The notes beneath the pieces were generated by a model that was given only the letters and a program-made list of their open reading frames with translations, did not search any database and was not told the origin of the DNA. Shown here one piece after another: positions 1 to 7,339 of a stretch of 10,078 bases of DNA; position 1 is the stretch's first letter; each line of letters starts with the position of its first letter. This DNA is from Muribaculaceae bacterium. Its GTDB lineage: Bacteria; Bacteroidota; Bacteroidia; Bacteroidales; Muribaculaceae. The translations under genes were made by a program, and so were the position numbers. The stretch is from assembly GCA_017545095.1 (NCBI GenBank), contig JAFYCU010000171.1, positions 1-10,078 on the forward strand. Direction: 5' to 3'.

Positions 1-436
1 CACCTCGGATGTTGACCTGCCTGACTTCTTCGACATGAAATTTAAACTCGTAATTGCCACTGTCATCCATCAGTGTGACCACATCGCCCACTTCCGCACT
101 AAAGTCATAAAGCAGCTTCGTCGTCCCATCATCCCTAACCTGGAACACTTTCCCATCTTCATCATAAATTCCACAGTTGAATGCTGCAACCCCAGAGTTT
201 TCCCAATTGTAGCGATACATCTTTTTGCAGGGCAATCCCGCAATCACGGTGTCGCCCTTGATGAAGTATTCGTATAGGAAATCGGTCTCGAATTCTTCGT
301 AATCCGGCGGGAGAGGGTGTTGCTTGACCATGTGCCACACCTTCCCCTCCTCGGCAAAGGGGGCATAGTCGGCATTCTGCGCACCGCACCACAGCAGCGG
401 CAGCGTCGCCAATACAAAGCATAGAATCTTCTTCAT
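1..436 (-). CDS. Exported hypothetical protein, 3' end beyond the window
   Basis: Reading leftwards from the ATG at 436-434 there is an open frame of 145 codons with no stop before the window edge, so the C-terminus is missing. The protein begins MKKILCFVLATLPLLWCGAQ, a typical signal peptide; cleavage is likely near residues 18-20. Cys17 follows Trp, so a lipobox is not convincing. The mature part starts with a segment around residues 21-35 (ADYAPFAEEGKVWHM), followed by YFIKGDTVIAGLPCKKMY and a GIYDEDGKVFQ stretch. From memory, this layout (an 'EEGKxW' start, 'YxIKGDT' and 'EDGKVF') is common in exported proteins of unknown function in gut Bacteroidales. A TAACTTTG promoter element sits about 40 bases upstream. 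No enzyme motif is visible and I assign no function. Confidence 0.8.
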   Translation of the reverse strand, partial: MKKILCFVLATLPLLWCGAQNADYAPFAEEGKVWHMVKQHPLPPDYEEFETDFLYEYFIKGDTVIAGLPCKKMYRYNWENSGVAAFNCGIYDEDGKVFQVRDDGTTKLLYDFSAEVGDVVTLMDDSGNYEFKFHVEEVRQVNIRG

Positions 437-477
437 AAGCACATGTGATTTAAAAGTTAGACAATCAATCTATGCCG

Positions 478-485
478 CAAAGTTA
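478..485 (-). promoter_or_regulatory. Bacteroidetes-type -7 element upstream of the exported hypothetical gene
   Basis: On the minus strand the octamer TAACTTTG matches the Bacteroidetes -7 consensus TAnnTTTG exactly and would put the transcript start near 471, about 35 bases before the ATG at 436. I see no good TTTG -33 element 19-21 bases upstream, so this is a one-element match. A short AT hairpin (518-533, ATTATT / AATAAT) lies further upstream. Confidence 0.55.
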
Positions 486-571
486 TGCACTAATTTTGAA
501 CATTCCGCTACCCCCCTATTATTTAGTAATAATTAACCATTTTGCGCCAATTCGGTAACTATTCAGCCAAA

Positions 572-661
572 TCCTGTAGAGCCGCTGCTGCAGCGGCTTG
601 TAACTTCGTTTGCGCCAGCCCTACCAGCTTCGGCCATCAGCCGCATTGATGCGGCTCTACA
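572..661. repeat. REP-like pair of GC-rich palindromes
   Basis: Two hairpins face each other: AGCCGCTG (580-587) pairs with CAGCGGCT (591-598), and AGCCGCAT (639-646) pairs with ATGCGGCT (649-656). The outer edges are also complementary: TGTAGAGCCGC at 575-585 and GCGGCTCTACA at 651-661. This head-to-head layout resembles REP/BIME-type intergenic elements. The left end, TCCTGTAGAGCCGC, recurs with one change at 7591-7604. No transposase is present in the window. Confidence 0.6.
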
Positions 662-670
662 TGACGCGCA

Positions 671-697
671 AAAGAAAGCCCCTCCTAGGAGGGGTTT
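671..697 (-). terminator. Likely terminator of the dockerin operon
   Basis: A perfect 16-base palindrome (679-694, CCCCTCCTAGGAGGGG) is followed, in the minus direction, by CTTTCTTTTG. It starts about 50 bases after the stop codon of the cohesin-like/dockerin gene at 744. A GC-rich stem followed by a U-rich tail fits rho-independent termination. The tail is interrupted by C, and four bases of self-complementary core leave almost no loop, so the folded form probably opens at the centre. Confidence 0.55.
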
Positions 698-743
698 AGG
701 GAGGCGACCTTGGCGTTTTGGGGAAGCCTTTTAGGCCCTCACC

Positions 744-1838
744 CTACAGACCCAGCATGATGTTGATGAGGGCGTTGATGTCGCTCACGTCAATCACATC
801 GTCGTCGGTGATGTAGGCCCGGCGGTCGTAGTTCTCGGCGCGGTCGAGCGTGAGGGTGATGTTGATAAGGATGTTCAGGTCGGTGATGTCGACGTTTCCA
901 TCCAGGTTGATGTCGCCAATCAGGTACTGCGGTGCCGACTCGGTGGTGACGGTGCACTGCGTGTCGGGCAGGTCGAGCTGCACGGCGGCAGCGGTGGTGG
1001 CCTTCACGCCGGTGACCTGGATCACACGCGGACCGCTGAAGTCGCTGGCAGCGGTGACGGGGAAGGTGACCACCGCTCCCGAGCTGCCCGCGAAAGGCTG
1101 GCTAGTGATGGATGCCGTCAGCACACGCACCGCACCATTCGACAGGCGTGCCGAGGCCAGCGTGTGGTCGGCAGCGCAACGGTTGGCAAGCGCAAACTGG
1201 TAGCTGTTGTCGGCATTCTGGCCTATGGTGAGCCCGTCGGGCAGGATGATGTCGGCCTGGATGGCGCTTAGCTGCGTGGGGTTGTCGAGCAGCAGAGCCA
1301 CCTCGATCGTCGCGCCGGGCTGGATGGTGAAGTCCTCGATGTAGAGTCGGTCTTCGCTGGGCACTTCGGTGGTGACAGTGCACTGCGTGTCGGGCAGACC
1401 GAGCTGCACGGCATCGTTGGTGGTGGCCTTCACACCGGTGACCTGAATCACACGCGGACCGCTGAAGTCGCTGGCAGCGGTGACGGGGAAGGTGACCACA
1501 GCACCAGTGTTGCCCGCAAAGGGCTGGCTGGTGATGGATGCCGTGAGCACACGCACGGCACCTGTCGACAGCCGCGCCGAGGCCAGCGTGTGGTTGGCAG
1601 CGCAACGGTCGGCAAGCGCAAACTGGTAGCTGTTGTCGGAATTCTGGCCTATGGAGAGTCCGTCGGGCATGACGATGTCGGCCTGGACGGCGCTGAGCGG
1701 CGTGGCGTTGTCGAGCAGCAGAGCCACCTGGCGCGTCTCGCCGGCACGGATGTTGAAGTCCTCAATGTACAGGCGGTCTTGCGCCACCATGGTGGCGCAC
1801 AGCAGCGCAAATATGAGGGTGATAAAATACTGTTTCAT
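744..1838 (-). CDS. Exported protein with two duplicated cohesin-like modules and a C-terminal dockerin
   Basis: This is a 364-residue product. I chose the ATG at 1838 because it gives a clear signal peptide (MKQYFITLIFALLCATMVAQ); a longer frame to 1922 would bury it. Residues 21-158 and 163-300 are two copies of one module (about 117 of 138 residues identical by hand count), each beginning DRLYIEDF and containing PDGL.IGQN, NSYQFAL and a G-VRVLTAS core. They resemble the cohesin/CBM-like beta-sandwich seen in Bacteroidales exported proteins. Residues 305-364 are a type I dockerin: the first calcium loop is intact (D309, N311, D313, D320), while the second (YITDDDVIDVSD, 342-353) has Tyr at position 1 and Asp in place of the usual Gly. 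It is the last gene of the three-gene set, 90 bases after the protease gene. Role inferred: extracellular adaptor or binding protein. The cohesin label rests on pattern only. Confidence 0.85.
   Translation of the reverse strand: MKQYFITLIFALLCATMVAQDRLYIEDFNIRAGETRQVALLLDNATPLSAVQADIVMPDGLSIGQNSDNSYQFALADRCAANHTLASARLSTGAVRVLTASITSQPFAGNTGAVVTFPVTAASDFSGPRVIQVTGVKATTNDAVQLGLPDTQCTVTTEVPSEDRLYIEDFTIQPGATIEVALLLDNPTQLSAIQADIILPDGLTIGQNADNSYQFALANRCAADHTLASARLSNGAVRVLTASITSQPFAGSSGAVVTFPVTAASDFSGPRVIQVTGVKATTAAAVQLDLPDTQCTVTTESAPQYLIGDINLDGNVDITDLNILINITLTLDRAENYDRRAYITDDDVIDVSDINALINIMLGL
939..1778 (-). repeat. Tandem in-gene duplication, two copies 426 bases apart
   Basis: The two module copies, 1365-1778 and 939-1352, encode the duplicated cohesin-like domain. 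DNA identity is very high in their second halves: 1021-1073 and 1447-1499 are identical over 53 bases. The low divergence, including silent sites, points to recent duplication or ongoing gene conversion. Confidence 0.85.
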
Positions 1839-1865
1839 GACGCACATGGGTTGAATTGTAGGCCT

Positions 1866-1918
1866 CCGAACCTCCTCAGCCGCCCGCAAGGTCGTGGGAC
1901 GGTTGAGGAGGCTTTCGG
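1866..1918 (-). other. Intercistronic hairpin between the protease and the double cohesin-like gene
   Basis: Positions 1871-1882 pair with 1900-1911 (12 pairs, one G-U). The stem extends outward through 1866-1870 and 1914-1918 across a two-base bulge. It begins about 10 bases after the stop codon at 1929. No T-run follows in the direction of transcription, so a strong terminator is unlikely; an mRNA-stabilising or attenuating structure is more likely. Confidence 0.55.
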
Positions 1919-1928
1919 CCATTGGTGG

Positions 1929-4900
1929 TTACTGACGAAGCACGCTGTCAATCACCTTGTTCAGGTCGGTGACGCTCACGCGGCCGTCGTGGTTCACGTC
2001 GGCGCGGTCAGCCCACTGCGTGGTGGTCTCTAGAATGAGGTTGATCACCGCATTGGCGTCGGCAGCATCAACGAAGCCATCGTTGTTCACGTCGTAGCCG
2101 GCCAGGAACTTCACGCGGGTGAGCGGCACATAGTCGGTAAGGGTGCCAATGGTGGCCACTGTGTTCTCGAAGGTGGTATATTTCACATATATCATCATGT
2201 CGCGTTCGCCGCCGGTGAAGTTCTCGGTGGGCGTCACATTCATCGTGTACACATGGCAGGGGTTGGTGGTGGTCTTCACCTTGCTGGCGTTCACGCCAAG
2301 CACGGTGTAGTTGGGCCAACGCGTTTCATCGTCGAAATTGTCGTTGAACGAAACCACCGGCACGCGGTTCCGCTTGGCCACGCCGTCACCCACATAGCCG
2401 TAGTAACCTTCATCATCGGCCATGGGCTTCAGCCCCTCGGGGAAGGTGAGCAAGAACTGAATGTTGGTGAAGTTGCCACCTTCGGGCATGGTGAGCGTGA
2501 GGGGCATCTCAATGAGCTTGCCCAAGTCGCAATACGACAGGGTGAGCTCTGGGCTGGCGATGGTGGAAGGCTCCGTCACCACAGCCTCGGTGGCCGTGGC
2601 GGTGAGCTGCACAGACACGGGCTGGCTCACGCCGCCGCCCGAAATCACAAGCTGTGCCGTGTGGCTGCCAGCCGCCGTGGGGGCATAGGTGATGGTGACC
2701 GTCTTGCCCTGCATGGCCGTGGAGGCGGTTATGCTGCTCTGCGACAGGCTGAACATCGAGGCGTTGTCGCCGCTCAGGGCCAGCGTGACAGGAGCAAGGA
2801 GGTTGGTGCCGCGCACAGTCACGGTCTGCGTGGTGGTGGCACCGGCCTCTATCGAGCCGAAGGCCACGGTGCTGCCCGCTGTGGGCGAGGTGATTGTCGG
2901 CACCACGGCCTCGGTGGCCGTGGCAGTGAGCTGCACGGTCGCGGGCTGGCTCACGCCGCCACCCGAAATCACGAGCTGTGCCGTGTGGCTGCCAGCCGCC
3001 GTGGGGGCATAGGTAATGGTGACCGTCTTGCCCTGCATGGCCGTAGAGGCGGTGATGCTGGTCTGCGACAGACTGAACATCGCGGCGTTGGCTCCACTCA
3101 GGGCCAGAGTGACGTTGCCCGTCAGGTTGGTGCCGCGCACGGTCACGGTCTGCGTGGTAGTGGCTCCAGCCTCTATCGAGCCGAAGCTCACCGTCGAGCC
3201 ATCGGCCGGCGAGGTGAAGGCCGGCACACTGGGCAGGGTCACTGTCTTGGTGTTGCTCCAGTCGCTCTCGGCGGCCTGCGTGGCGTTCACGGGCACGGCT
3301 TTGACCTTGAAAGTGTAGGTCTTCCCGGCCTCAAGTCCCGTCACGGTGTAGTTCTTGGCGGTGATGCCGGTCTGGTTGAGCACCGTGGTGGTGCCCTGGG
3401 TCACGTTGAGCGTGTAGGTGCAACTCACCGTGGCGGTGTGGGTCCACGAGGCGGTGAACGCGCTGGTGGTGACATCGGTGGCATCGGCCAGCACGGGAGC
3501 GGTGAGCGTGGGTGTGCTGCCTTTCATATACCACAACGAAGCGGTGCCATCGCTGTTGAGGGTAATCTCGGTCACAGGTTTGTTCACCGTGCCAGCGCCA
3601 CCGGTGCTCGAGGCCAGCGTGCCGTTGGCCTTCATGTTGGCCTTCATCGCCGGACTCGATGTGGTGGTGAAGGCGTGGTTGGTCTCACCAAACAGGTCTT
3701 TGTTCTCGTTGTTATCACTCAGCGAATTGTCGGCGGGGATAATGGTGGCCAGCTGGATGGCCTCATCGTTCACAGTGTTGGCGTCCCAGCGGCTGGCCAC
3801 GTAGGTGAAATGGGTGATGAGCACACCCTCGTCGGGGATGTAATAGTCCCAACCTTGTTTCTTGCGATTCTCAAGAATCCAGTATTCGTTCTCGTTCAGT
3901 GCCGTGATTTTGATGGCCTGATCGTTGGCAAGGGTCTTGCTGTTGAACACCGGCAGGGTGTACTGGGTGTTCTCCACCGGGGTGATTAAGTCGATCCAGC
4001 CCATGAAGTTCTTCTCATAGGCACTGTAGCCAATGGGGGTGTCGCCATCCACACTGCCGCCGTTGTAGCAGGCAGCGTCCATCAGGCTCCAGTTGCCCAT
4101 GCCATAATAGCCGTGGCTGTAGGTGGTCTCATAGAAGTCGGGCAGACCTAGGCAGTGCGAGAACTCGTGGCAGAAGGTGCCGATGCCGTCCAACGTTGAG
4201 CCATAGTCGCTGCTGCCCGAAATCTCGTTGAACACGGCAAACTTGTTGATGGTGGTGCCGTTGCGCGTCACCGCGCCACTGCCATCGCCGTAGCTGGCTG
4301 CATCCGACAGCGACCACTGGCACGGCCAAATCGCATTGGTGACGCTCGACTGGGCCTCGCCTACGCCGGCATACACCACGATGCACACATCGGCCTCACC
4401 GTCGCCATTGTTGTCATACTGGCTCCAATCGATGTTGTTGCCGGCCTTCTCGATGGCCTCGCCCACCATCTTGGCCACGCCCTTGTCGTAGCCGTTGGTG
4501 TCGTTGGCACCATAGGTGGAACGGTTGGAATTGAGCGTGTAGATGCCGTAGATATCGAATTGCGGTGTGTAAAGCCCGTTCGACTGGTCGGTGAAATACT
4601 GAAGCACGCTCTTGGCATTGGTCTTGTAGTGCGCCTCGAATTGAGTCTTGGTGTTCGACATCTTCTTGTCTTTGTACTGCACCAGGATGATGGGCACGCG
4701 GGGCGAGCCGTTGTTGGGCACCTGGGTGGCGCGGCGCAAGCCCTGCACGCGGCGAGCACGGGCACGCTGCGACGGGGCGGGAACAGACGAGAAAGCAAAC
4801 TTGCCCTCGTTTTGCGACAGGAAGGCTTTCTCGGCAGCCGAGCGCGATGCCAGGTCGTGGGCACGCTGCGTGGTGAGGGTGCCTTGCGACTGGTAATAGT

Positions 4901-5099
4901 AGTAGCCATCGGCTCCTTGCGCGATGGTCAGCCCATCGGCAGTGGCCAGGCTGTGGTGGAACTCATCGCCCAGCTGGCGCACCTGCAAGGTGGTGCCGTC
5001 GCCAAGCGCGATGGTGAACTGCCCCGGCTTGGCCGGTACAGCATTAGCTGAAATGCATAGCAACGTCAGTGCACATGCAAGAAGACCGAATCGTTTCAT
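1929..5099 (-). CDS. Secreted M6-like zinc metalloprotease with Fn3, Ig-like repeats, cohesin-like module and dockerin
   Basis: This is a 1056-residue product. The ATG at 5099 is chosen because MKRFGLLACALTLLCISANA is a good signal peptide; in-frame starts at 5120 and 5156 only add residues before it. Residues 21-120 resemble the propeptide of M6-family proteases (VPAKPG start, DG-YYYYQ). The catalytic domain spans about 133-525. It carries HEFSHCLGLPD (311-321), which gives zinc ligands His311 and His315, base Glu312 and a probable third ligand Asp321, followed by GYYGMGNWSLMD (330-341), a family signature after the zinc site. Then come Fn3 (about 531-622), two near-identical Ig-like repeats of 108 residues (626-733, 734-841; SPD-2/HYDIN-like by pattern), a cohesin-like module (about 849-1000) and a dockerin (1001-1056) with two intact calcium loops (D1003-D1014, D1034-D1045). 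It is the middle gene of the operon. Expected role: extracellular proteolysis of host or dietary protein; the substrate cannot be told. Confidence 0.9.
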   Translation of the reverse strand: MKRFGLLACALTLLCISANAVPAKPGQFTIALGDGTTLQVRQLGDEFHHSLATADGLTIAQGADGYYYYQSQGTLTTQRAHDLASRSAAEKAFLSQNEGKFAFSSVPAPSQRARARRVQGLRRATQVPNNGSPRVPIILVQYKDKKMSNTKTQFEAHYKTNAKSVLQYFTDQSNGLYTPQFDIYGIYTLNSNRSTYGANDTNGYDKGVAKMVGEAIEKAGNNIDWSQYDNNGDGEADVCIVVYAGVGEAQSSVTNAIWPCQWSLSDAASYGDGSGAVTRNGTTINKFAVFNEISGSSDYGSTLDGIGTFCHEFSHCLGLPDFYETTYSHGYYGMGNWSLMDAACYNGGSVDGDTPIGYSAYEKNFMGWIDLITPVENTQYTLPVFNSKTLANDQAIKITALNENEYWILENRKKQGWDYYIPDEGVLITHFTYVASRWDANTVNDEAIQLATIIPADNSLSDNNENKDLFGETNHAFTTTSSPAMKANMKANGTLASSTGGAGTVNKPVTEITLNSDGTASLWYMKGSTPTLTAPVLADATDVTTSAFTASWTHTATVSCTYTLNVTQGTTTVLNQTGITAKNYTVTGLEAGKTYTFKVKAVPVNATQAAESDWSNTKTVTLPSVPAFTSPADGSTVSFGSIEAGATTTQTVTVRGTNLTGNVTLALSGANAAMFSLSQTSITASTAMQGKTVTITYAPTAAGSHTAQLVISGGGVSQPATVQLTATATEAVVPTITSPTAGSTVAFGSIEAGATTTQTVTVRGTNLLAPVTLALSGDNASMFSLSQSSITASTAMQGKTVTITYAPTAAGSHTAQLVISGGGVSQPVSVQLTATATEAVVTEPSTIASPELTLSYCDLGKLIEMPLTLTMPEGGNFTNIQFLLTFPEGLKPMADDEGYYGYVGDGVAKRNRVPVVSFNDNFDDETRWPNYTVLGVNASKVKTTTNPCHVYTMNVTPTENFTGGERDMMIYVKYTTFENTVATIGTLTDYVPLTRVKFLAGYDVNNDGFVDAADANAVINLILETTTQWADRADVNHDGRVSVTDLNKVIDSVLRQ
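2577..3224 (-). repeat. Tandem in-gene repeat, two 324-base units
   Basis: Units 2901-3224 and 2577-2900 encode the two Ig-like repeats of the protease (about 95 of 108 residues identical by hand count). Long stretches are almost unchanged at the DNA level, for example around 2630-2710 and 2954-3034. Such near-identity favours unequal recombination, so copy number may vary between strains. Confidence 0.85.
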
Positions 5100-5145
5100 A
5101 GTGATATGTGATAAGATCATGTTGTCGATATATTGATTGTTATGT

Positions 5146-7035
5146 TCAGAGGGCAAATTTCGCGGTTTGTCCGTTCACGCGCACAATCACCACGCCCTGC
5201 AAGCCGCTCAGCGTGTTGCGGCCGGCCTTGATGGGCAGGGTGCGACTCATGCCGTTAGCCAGCACGATTTGCGTCATGGTGTCGGCATCGGCCTCCACCA
5301 CGATGTTGCCAGCCTCGGCGGTGATACGGGTGCCGGCGTGGGGCTTGGCCACTGCGGTGGGCTCGTCGCCACCCAGGGTGAGCGTCACGTTGTCCAGGCG
5401 GTGCAGCGTGGCATTGGTCTCGGCGGCCAGGATGCTTGTGATGGCGACCGTGCCGCTGCCCTCGCCGTCGATGACCAGCGTGAGCAGGTCGCCACACGAG
5501 CCAGCAAGGGGTGCGTTGGCCGGCGAGGCGGTGAGCACACGCCACACGCCGTCGCCACACTGAGCGGTGCCCACCATGTGGCTGCCGCTGGCGCGGTTAG
5601 TGAGCGTGGCCTGCTCCAGCGTCATGCCTTCGGGCAGGGTCAGGTCGAGCTGCAACGCGGTGAGCTGGGTGCTCCCGTCGAGGGCGATGGTCACCACCTG
5701 CTTGCCGCCCTGCGGTGTGCTGGCAGCGGTGAGCGTGAGCGCGTTCTCCACGGGGGCCTGCGCCACACGGCGAGGCGCACCCTCGTAGTGCACGGCAATG
5801 TCGGCAATGCCCACCAGGTCGCTCACGTTGATGTCGCCACTGCGGTCCACATCAGCGGCGATAAACACAAAAGGTTGCGGGTCGCGGTCGAGGATATAGT
5901 TGGCCGAGGCCACAAAGTCGGTCACGGTCACCGTGCCGTCGGCATTGGCATCGCCCATGATGTAGTCGAGCACGGTGAGCTGGCAGGTGGCACGCAGGGT
6001 GGCGTTGTCGGCCACGGCGGCGGTGATGGTCACTGTGCCGGGAGCGATGGCGGTGACCTGGCCGTTCTGGTCCACGGTGGCCACGGCGGCATTGCTCGTG
6101 CTCCACGCCACGGCGTTGTTGCTGGCGTTGGCGGGCTGCACGGTGGCCGTGAGGGTGAGCGTTTCACCTTTATATATAGAAGCCGTGGTCTTGCTGATGG
6201 TGATGCCGGTGGCCGGCTGGAGCACGGTCACCTCGCAGGCTCCGCTGGCTCCACTGCCGTCGGCGGCCGTGGCGGTGATGGTGGCAGTGCCGGGAGCCAC
6301 GGCGGTGACCAAGCCGTTGGCATCCACGGTGGCCACAGCGACATTGCTCGTGGTCCACTCCACCGACTGGTTATAGGCATTGGCGGGCTGCACGGTGGCC
6401 GTGAGCTGCTGGGTGGCATTGGGAGCCAGCGTGATGGTTCCGGGATCCACAGCCACGCCGCTCACCAGTACCTGCTGCAGCGTCACCGTGCAGGGGCGGT
6501 CGGTGCCCATCATGCCATCGTTGGTGTTGGCATCAATCAACTCAAGATTCTGCAAAGCCAGCGTGAGCGTCTGCGTAGCCATATCGGCATCGGCAGTGAT
6601 GGTGATGTCCATGATATGCAGGTTGTCGCTGGCGGGGATGCTCTGCGTCTTGGTGCTGTTGTAGAGCAAGATGCGGTAGCCACTATTCACCACACCCGAG
6701 TAAAGCGAGTATTGCGACGCTGCGGGCAAAGCCTGAAAGTCGCTGGCGAGGTCCACACCATCGATGGTGAGTCCGTCGGGCGCGGCCACATCGAGCTGAA
6801 GCATCCACACGGGCACCGTGGTGTGGAGATACACCGGAATGGTCTGGGTGTCGCCCGAAGTGATGGTGAAGTCGTCGATGTAGAGGTAGTTCTGCTGGGT
6901 CTCACCCGCTTTTTTCACGAAGTTGACCCCTTCAACACGCAGCCGCTCGCGGTTCACCCGCAGCGGCGACGACCATGCTCCAGCAGCGAGACACACGGCC
7001 AGAAGCAGGAAGAGTGATTGACGTTTTGATAACAT
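5146..7035 (-). CDS. Exported cohesin-like / BIG2 / dockerin protein with T9SS-like C-terminus
   Basis: This is a 629-residue product. The ATG at 7035 is chosen because MLSKRQSLFLLLAVCLAAGA makes a signal peptide; a GTG at 7077 would add 14 unlikely residues. Modules in order: a first cohesin-like domain (about 50-187, opening LYIDDFTITSGDT and matching the LYIEDF modules of the last gene in the set); two BIG2 Ig-like domains (about 190-272 and 273-356, with W-TSN-AVATVD and APGT-TITA motifs); a dockerin (358-416) with two calcium loops (D362, N364, D366, D373 and D395, D397, D401, D406); a second cohesin-like domain (about 431-555, with VWRVLTAS); and a tail (566-629, ITAEAGNIVVEA to VVIVRVNGQTAKFAL) resembling a type A T9SS sorting domain. 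It is the first gene after the promoter. Inferred role: surface-attached scaffold or binding protein. No catalytic motif is seen. An internal dockerin is unusual. Confidence 0.85.
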   Translation of the reverse strand: MLSKRQSLFLLLAVCLAAGAWSSPLRVNRERLRVEGVNFVKKAGETQQNYLYIDDFTITSGDTQTIPVYLHTTVPVWMLQLDVAAPDGLTIDGVDLASDFQALPAASQYSLYSGVVNSGYRILLYNSTKTQSIPASDNLHIMDITITADADMATQTLTLALQNLELIDANTNDGMMGTDRPCTVTLQQVLVSGVAVDPGTITLAPNATQQLTATVQPANAYNQSVEWTTSNVAVATVDANGLVTAVAPGTATITATAADGSGASGACEVTVLQPATGITISKTTASIYKGETLTLTATVQPANASNNAVAWSTSNAAVATVDQNGQVTAIAPGTVTITAAVADNATLRATCQLTVLDYIMGDANADGTVTVTDFVASANYILDRDPQPFVFIAADVDRSGDINVSDLVGIADIAVHYEGAPRRVAQAPVENALTLTAASTPQGGKQVVTIALDGSTQLTALQLDLTLPEGMTLEQATLTNRASGSHMVGTAQCGDGVWRVLTASPANAPLAGSCGDLLTLVIDGEGSGTVAITSILAAETNATLHRLDNVTLTLGGDEPTAVAKPHAGTRITAEAGNIVVEADADTMTQIVLANGMSRTLPIKAGRNTLSGLQGVVIVRVNGQTAKFAL

Positions 7036-7101
7036 AATGCTATAGGTGTTATTTGATTTGTCGAATCCTATCGCCACACCCTTTGTGACGATTCAGAGCC
7101 G

Positions 7102-7133
7102 CAAAGTTACACCTTCATTTTTAAATATGCAAA
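7102..7133 (-). promoter_or_regulatory. Promoter of the three-gene dockerin operon
   Basis: On the minus strand TTTG (7130-7133), exactly 20 bases, then TAACTTTG (7102-7109): a full match to the Bacteroidetes primary sigma promoter. The transcript start would be near 7095, about 60 bases before the ATG at 7035. No comparable element lies in the 46- and 90-base gaps further down, so this promoter probably serves all three genes. Confidence 0.75.
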
Positions 7134-7140
7134 TTTTGCA
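7128..7140. promoter_or_regulatory. Palindrome overlapping the -33 box, candidate operator
   Basis: TGCAAATTTTGCA is a palindrome around a central T and covers the -33 TTTG of the dockerin operon promoter. The core TTGCAA recurs at 7151-7156, 7182-7187 and 7257-7262. A regulator binding here would block the promoter. AT-rich sequence makes chance palindromes likely, so this is a weak call. Confidence 0.25.
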
Positions 7141-7339
7141 AACGTTCAAATTGCAACCCAAACCGCCCAAAAGCCGAAAATTTGCAACAGAACCACCCCA
7201 CCGGCGGACAAATGCCGACATTTCATCAATGAAAAAACAAAAGCTCATCGCAGATTTTGCAATCGGCCAAGAAGCCGTCACCAGACTGCGAGCGAGACGT
7301 AGAATGAAAAACAACAAGGTTCTATAATGAAGCGTGTGA

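Noticed and set aside
939..1778. Regularly spaced repeats that might suggest a CRISPR-like array
   Set aside because: There are only two long units with no spacers and they lie in a continuous coding frame, so they are a domain duplication.
2253..3989. 578-codon open frame on the plus strand opposite the protease gene
   Set aside because: It is His/Gly/Arg-rich with no recognisable domain, and is a mirror of the GC-rich codon use of the protease, whose minus-strand frame has clear catalytic and dockerin motifs.
5137..7017. 626-codon plus-strand open frame opposite the BIG2/dockerin gene
   Set aside because: Low-complexity His/Gly/Arg composition; the minus-strand frame shows signal peptide, BIG2 and dockerin motifs, so this is an antisense shadow.
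7093..7317. 74-codon minus-strand frame starting MLFFILRLARS in the divergent intergenic region
   Set aside because: It overlaps the operon promoter, has no recognisable domain, and its frame competes with an equally open plus-strand frame.
7229..7327. Short plus-strand frame of 32 codons starting MKKQKLIADF
   Set aside because: Plausible start and basic composition, but no promoter or family support; too short to claim.
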